Below are positions 37,355 through 42,500 of a DNA stretch of 42,500 nt, one piece after another. The stretch covers positions 252,501 to 295,000 of the forward strand of contig JACVTC010000035.1 of NCBI GenBank assembly GCA_016946835.1. The letters are read 5' to 3'. Position numbers and translations under genes: made by a program. The DNA is from Neocallimastix lanati (nom. inval.) (taxonomy: Eukaryota > Neocallimastigomycota > Neocallimastigomycetes > Neocallimastigales > Neocallimastigaceae). The notes under the pieces are model-generated. The model saw only the letters and a list, made by a program, of their open reading frames with translations, did not search any database and had not been told where the DNA came from. The first letter of the stretch is position 1. Each line of letters begins with the position of its first letter.

Positions 37355-39605
37355 TTAAATAGTAGAAATATGAATATAAAATACATATTGAATAAAATAA
37401 AATAAAATAAAATAAATAGTAGAAATATGAATATAAAGTACAGATTTAATAAAATAAAATAAATAGTAGAAATATAAATATGAAGTACAGATTGAATAAA
37501 ATAAAAAATAAAATAAAATAAATAGTAGAAATATAAATATGAAGTACAGATTGAATAAAATAAAAAATAAAATAAAATAAATAGTAGAAATATAAATATG
37601 AAGTACAGATTGAATAAAATAAAAAATAAAATAAAATAAATAGTAGAAATATAAATATAAAGTACAGATTGAATAAAATAAAATAAAATAAAATAAATAG
37701 TAGAAATATAAATATGAAGTACAGATTTAATAAAATAAAATAAAATAAAATAAATAGTAGAAATATAAATATGAAGTACAGATTGAATAAAATAAAATAA
37801 AATGAAATAAAATAAAATAAAATAAATAGTTGAAATATAAATATAAAGTACAGATTGAATAAAATAAAATAAAATAAAATAAAATAAAATAAAATAAAAT
37901 AAAATAAAATAAGATAAAATAAAATAAAATGAAATGAAATGAAATAAAATAAAATAAATAGTTGAAATATAAATATAAAGTACAGATTGAATAAAATAAA
38001 ATAAAATAAAATAAATAAATAAAATAAAATAAAATAAAATAAATAAAATAAAATAAAATAAAATAAAATAAAATAAAATAAAATAAAATAAAATAAAATA
38101 AAATAAAATAAAATAAAATAAAATAAAATAAAATAAAATAAAATAAAATAAAATAAATAAAATAAAATAAAATAAAATAAAATAAAATAAAATAAATAAA
38201 ATAAAATAAATAAATAAAATAAAATAAAATAAAATAAAATAAAATAAATAAAATAAAATAAAATAAATAGTTGAAATATAAATATAAGTACAGATTGAAT
38301 AAAATAAAATAAAATAAAATAAAATAAAATAAAATAAAATAAATAGTTGAAATATAAATATAAGTACAGATTGAATAAAATAAAATAAATAGTAGAATAT
38401 TAAATATAAAGTACAGATTGAATAAAATAAAATAAAATGAAATGAAATAAAATAAATAGTTGAAATATAAATATAAAGTACAGATTGAATAAAATAAAAT
38501 AAAATAAAATAAAATAAAATAAAATAAAATAAAATAAAATAAAATAAAATAAAATAAAATAAAATAAAATAAAATAAAATAAAATAAAATAAAATAAAAT
38601 AAAATAAAATAAAATAAAATAAAATAAAATAAAATAAATAGTTGAAATATAAATATAAGTACAGATTGAATAAAATAAAATAAAATAAAATAAAATAAAA
38701 TAAAATAAAATAAAATAAATAGTTGAAATATAAATATAAGTACAGATTGAATAAAATAAAATAAATAGTAGAATATTAAATATAAAGTACAGATTGAATA
38801 AAATAAAATAAAATGAAATGAAATAAAATAAATAGTTGAAATATAAATATAAAGTACAGATTGAATAAAATAAAATAAAATAAAATAAAATAAAATAAAA
38901 TAAAATAAAATAAAATAAAATAAAATAAAATAAAATAAAATAAAATAAGATAAAATAAAATAAAATGAAATGAAATGAAATAAAATAAAATAAATAGTTG
39001 AAATATAAATATAAAGTACAGATTGAATAAAATAAAATAAAATAAAATAAAATAAAATAAAATAAAATAAAATAAAATAAAATAAAATAAAATAAAATAA
39101 AATAAAATAAAATAAAATAAAATAAAATAAAATAAAATAAAATAAAATAAAATAAAATAAAATAAAATAAATAAAATAAAATAAAATAAAATAAAATAAA
39201 ATAAAATAAAATAAAATAAAATAAAATAAAATAAATAGTTGAAATATAAATATAAAGTACAGATTGAATAAAATAAAATAAAATAAAATAAAATAAAATA
39301 AAATAAAATAAAATAAAATAAAATAAAATAAAATAAAATAAAATAAAATAAAATAAAATAAATAGTTGAAATATAAATATAAGTACAGATTGAATAAAAT
39401 AAAATAAATAGTAGAATATTAAATATAAAGTACAGATTGAATAAAATAAAATAAATAGTAGAATATTAAATATAAAGTACAGATTGAATAAAATAAAATA
39501 AATAGTAGAATATTAAATATAAAGTACAGATTGAATAAAATAAAATAAATAGTAGAATATTAAATATAAAGTACAGATTGAATAAAATAAAATAAAATAA
39601 ATATC
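37355..39605 (+). repeat. Large minisatellite, left arm
   Basis: About 25 copies of a core AGTACAGATTGAATAAAAT, each preceded by ATAGTAGAAATATAAATATGA or a variant and separated by (ATAAA)n pentanucleotide tracts from a few units to over 150 bp. Near the left end the units are a regular ~58 bp. Three variants recur (GTAGAAATATAAATATGA, GTTGAAATATAAATATA, GTAGAATATTAAATATAA). Blocks of these variants repeat with a larger period, for example 38265-38420 and 38635-38790. Confidence 0.93.
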
Positions 39606-39885
39606 TAATAATTTTTTATTAAAGAATATTACAGATCAATGTTTTAGAAATGAAAATTTTTTACATTTTTATTGTATTCAATTGATGATGTAATTTAATA
39701 TATAAAACAATATTATTGATTGTTAATAATCTCGTTAAATATAAATGATTTTTTTACTTTCTAACATATAAAATTAAATAAAACATTTTATTTTTAAAAA
39801 TAAATTGCCTTTAATATTCTTTAATAAAAAATAATGATAAATATTTATTTTATTTTATATATTAGTACTTTTATATTATTACATT
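39606..39885. other. Spacer between inverted minisatellite arms
   Basis: About 280 bp of non-repetitive AT-rich sequence separating the two inverted arrays. No coding frame seen. Confidence 0.8.
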
Positions 39886-40450
39886 CAATATTTATTTTAT
39901 TTTATTTTATTTTATTTTATTCAATCTGTACTTTATATTTAATATTCTACTATTTATTTTATTTTATTCAATCTGTACTTTATATTTAATATTCTACTAT
40001 TTATTTTATTTTATTCAATCTGTACTTTATATTTAATATTCTACTATTTATTTTATTTTATTCAATCTGTACTTTATATTTAATATTCTACTATTTATTT
40101 TATTTTATTCAATCTGTACTTTATATTTAATATTCTACTATTTATTTTATTTTATTCAATCTGTACTTATATTTATATTTCAACTATTTATTTTATTTTA
40201 TTTTATTTTATTTTATTTTATTTTATTTTATTTTATTCAATCTGTACTTATATTTATATTTCAACTATTTATTTTATTTTATTTTATTTTATTTTATTTT
40301 ATTTTATTTTATTTTATTTTATTTTATTTTATTTTATTTTATTTTATTTTATTTTATTTTATTTTATTTTATTTTATTTTATTTTATTTTATTTTATTTT
40401 ATTTTATTTTATTTTATTTTATTTTATTTTATTTTATTTTATTTTATTTT
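39886..40450 (-). repeat. Minisatellite, inverted right arm
   Basis: Seven copies of the complement of the core (TTCAATCTGTACTT). The variant order is five GTAGAATATT-type units, then two GTTGAAATATAAATATAAG-type units, then a ~170-bp (ATTTT)n run. This mirrors the end of the left arm, which has four GTAGAATATT-type units preceded by a GTTGAAATATAAATATAAG-type unit and a long pentanucleotide run. The two arrays form a palindrome centred near 39745. Confidence 0.93.
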
Positions 40451-40606
40451 GTATACTTGTACTTACTATTGCATTATTTATTTATTTATTTATTTTTTAC
40501 AAATAATTGAAAAACTAATTTTTCAAAATTAGTATTTAGAATAATATTGGATAATTAATAGAATAATTTAATTATATAATTAAAAAATATTTTTAAAAAT
40601 ATAGAA

Positions 40607-41628
40607 ATGGAAAAAAATCTTATTATCGATATAAGTGAGTCTAATAAAGGAAAAAAATATATTATTATTAATAAAAAATATAAATTTAATTTTTCATATA
40701 TAAGAAAAGATAATTCAAAAGTTTATGTACAGAAATAAATGTAAATCTTTTATTATTTTAAATGATAAGAAAGAAATCGTAAAATATGATAGTTCACATA
40801 ATCATCCTGAAAAAGAATACGATGTATCTCTATTATAATGAAACATAAAATTAAAGATGGAATTGAAAAAAAGTTCAATTCCTTATGGTATAAAAATAAA
40901 ACCCCTATATAATAAAATTTCTAAGGAAATGAGATTTATATGTTCAGAATATAATTCAGTTAAATCCCAAATATCATGAAATTTAAATAAAAACTACCAT
41001 CCAATGTAACAACATTTACTGAAATTTCTAATGAATCTGAATATTATAAAACAAAGTGAGGTGAAAATTTTATGATATTCAAAAAATATTAATTTAATAA
41101 TTTTTCAATCTCCTTTTCAAGTAAAATTAAATAGGGAATATAATGATGATATATTTGTTGATGGTACATTTTTTATTGCCCCTAAATTTAGTTATCAAAT
41201 ATTTATTACAAGAACTTACGCTAAAGAATTAGATAGTTTTTACACTACTTCTTTTGCAATATTACAAAATAAAGAACAAGAAATATATAAAATATTTAAA
41301 AAATTAAAAAAAGCTAATACATGTAATAATAATATTATGATTGCAGAATCAATAGTTATTTAAATAATTTATTTCTAACAATACCATCTTATTATAGATT
41401 AATAGATAAATTAAATGAACTTGAACATTTACCATATTATGATTATCAAAGAAAAATAAGAGGAATTTAGAAAATAAAAAAAGAGCAATAAATAAAGCTA
41501 ATGAAATCAGTGTCTTAATTGAACGCTACAAAAATATTGAAACCAAGTTAATTGATACTAAATGTGATAGAAATAATACTATTAATTTGTGGTTTGATTG
41601 CTTAACTGATTTAAATAATATAATATAA
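40607..41628 (+). pseudogene. Decayed FLYWCH/MULE-type transposase
   Basis: From an ATG at 40607, MEKNLIIDISESNKGKKYII and FNFSYIRKDNSKVY, then after a frameshift KCKSFIIL and later KYDSSHNHPEKEYDVSLL, follow the layout of a FLYWCH-type zinc finger with its final His-x-His. The central part has IFVDGTFFIAPKFSYQIFIT followed by RTYAKELDSFYTTSFAILQN, a pattern typical of the first catalytic block of MULE-type transposases (Asp in FVDGTF at about 41160). The C-terminal part has HLPYYDYQRKIR and NTINLWFDCLTDLNNI. At least four stops or frameshifts interrupt it. No terminal inverted repeats were found, though the minisatellite palindrome ends only about 160 bp upstream. Confidence 0.7.
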
Positions 41629-41639
41629 ATATTATTTTA

Positions 41640-42263
41640 TAATAAAAAATTAAAAATGAGGAATAACCAAACGAAATAATCAGAATTCTGTCATTCAAAA
41701 ATTTAATTTATAAAGCTTATTAAATTTATACAGTTTAAATAAATATTCAAATACGTCTCTATAATTAATAATTTTATCATAATAACTATTTTTTTTTTTA
41801 ATAACATTTTAATAAAAGAATTATTATTAATAATATTTATATTTTTAATAAAATTTATATTTTTATATAATTTTTTTATTAATAGCATTTAAATAAAAGA
41901 ATTAAAATCATAAAATCTAACCATTATATGATTTATTTAATTATTCACTTAATAATTAATTTAAAATTTGAAATAACAAAATAATACAATAAAATAATAT
42001 TATGTAGCATAAAATATCTATAGCCACAAATTTATATATATCACGTGAAAAATTGGCGTAATGCAACCTCCCCGTATAAAATATATAAAATTATTACTCT
42101 TGTTATTTGATTTATTTCATTATATTTGAAATACATTAATGTTATTAACATATAAAGATTTTCATTGTAATATTAATGAGCCACGTTTAGTATAACTATC
42201 TATGTATTTTTCAAATTTTAAATCGATAGTTAACTCATTTAAATAATTATTCATATTAACAAA

Positions 42264-42296
<33 letters not shown>

Positions 42297-42431
42297 ACAA
42301 AATAAAATAAAATAAAATAATGGTATAAAATATTCTAGTTTCATTTAATTAATATCTGTAAGACTTCATAAGGGCATTATTATACTGAAGTATAATAATT
42401 AATTTTGACTTCACAATGTTAATCATAATTT
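41640..42431. other. AT-rich intergenic stretch, no gene seen
   Basis: Mostly A/T with poly-A at 42267-42294. A slightly GC-richer patch at 42041-42080 (TCACGTGAAAAATTGGCG, then CCTCCCCGT) has no open frame and could be regulatory or a repeat end. Confidence 0.55.
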
Positions 42432-42500
42432 TTAAGATACGAAATTTTGATCTTCATTGGTTGCGCTAGCCCTGCTGGCCTGTCTTACTGTTTCTTCGGC
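42432..42500 (-). CDS. C-terminal end of a minus-strand gene, partial
   Basis: The last 69 bases read on the minus strand as AEETVRQASRASATNEDQNF-VS and a TAA stop whose complement is at 42432-42434. GC content jumps to about half, against roughly a tenth in the preceding DNA, and the jump starts near the stop codon, as expected at a gene's 3' end. The residues suggest a charged, helical or disordered C-terminus. The rest of the gene lies beyond the window, so no family can be named. A plus-strand reading (SSLVALALLACLTVSSA) looks like a signal peptide but is preceded by an in-frame TGA and no start. Confidence 0.5.
   Translation of the reverse strand, partial: AEETVRQASRASATNEDQNFVS

Noticed and set aside
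37355-40450. CRISPR array
   Set aside because: The genome is eukaryotic, the inter-repeat sequence is itself simple repeat rather than unique spacers, and there are no cas genes.
42448-42500. Plus-strand signal peptide (LVALALLACLTVSS)
   Set aside because: There is no start codon and a TGA directly precedes it in frame; the minus-strand reading with a stop at the GC boundary is better supported.

Overview
The window is eukaryotic nuclear DNA with extreme AT content: long homopolymers, (AAT)n/(ATT)n arrays, short AT-rich spliceosomal introns with GTAAGT/GTATGT-like donors, and Asn/Gln/Thr-rich coding repeats. Only coding islands rise above the AT background. A multi-exon TmcB/TmcC-type membrane protein, a fungal Yck-like casein kinase 1, LINE relics and a FLYWCH/MULE-like transposase relic together best fit an anaerobic gut fungus (Neocallimastigomycota). 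This is inference from composition and gene content; a dictyostelid is less likely because the first gene has about 29 introns.

Layout. (1) 137-8425 (+): one large gene that I could splice by hand into about 30 exons with consistent phase (about 1,111 codons). It encodes a multi-pass membrane protein of the TmcB/TmcC family. Its introns hold large (AAT)/(ATT) arrays, one over 600 bp. (2) 8846-12551: a patch of mobile-element debris and coding fragments. It holds a roughly 210-bp GC-rich island between two copies of a ~55-bp repeat, a degraded + strand non-LTR retrotransposon reverse transcriptase, an LTR-like stretch, an orphan coding fragment, a 5'-truncated minus-strand LINE copy of the same kind, and a short acidic coding tail that may belong to an interrupted host gene. 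(3) About 12.9-29.6 kb: a gene-free, extremely AT-rich desert with short tandem arrays. (4) 29634-33730 (+): a four-exon casein kinase 1 gene with large low-complexity regions and five copies of a short 'SAW' motif. Coding-like sequence continues to 34454 in shifted frames. (5) 34.5-37.3 kb: mostly non-coding, with weak degenerate coding remnants. (6) 37355-40450: a large minisatellite built on a TACAGATTGAATAAAAT core with pentanucleotide expansions, followed by an inverted copy, giving a palindrome with a ~280-bp spacer. (7) 40607-41628: a decayed FLYWCH/MULE-like transposase. (8) 42432-42500: a sharp GC rise marks the C-terminal end of a minus-strand gene entering from the right.

The two intact genes, a putative membrane sensor and a CK1-type kinase, are both plausible signalling proteins, but they lie 21 kb apart and nothing in the sequence links them functionally. 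I did not find a convincing new multi-gene system. The most unusual items are the SAW-motif N-terminus of the kinase, the inverted higher-order minisatellite, the microexon-rich structure of the first gene and the small unexplained coding-like islands.
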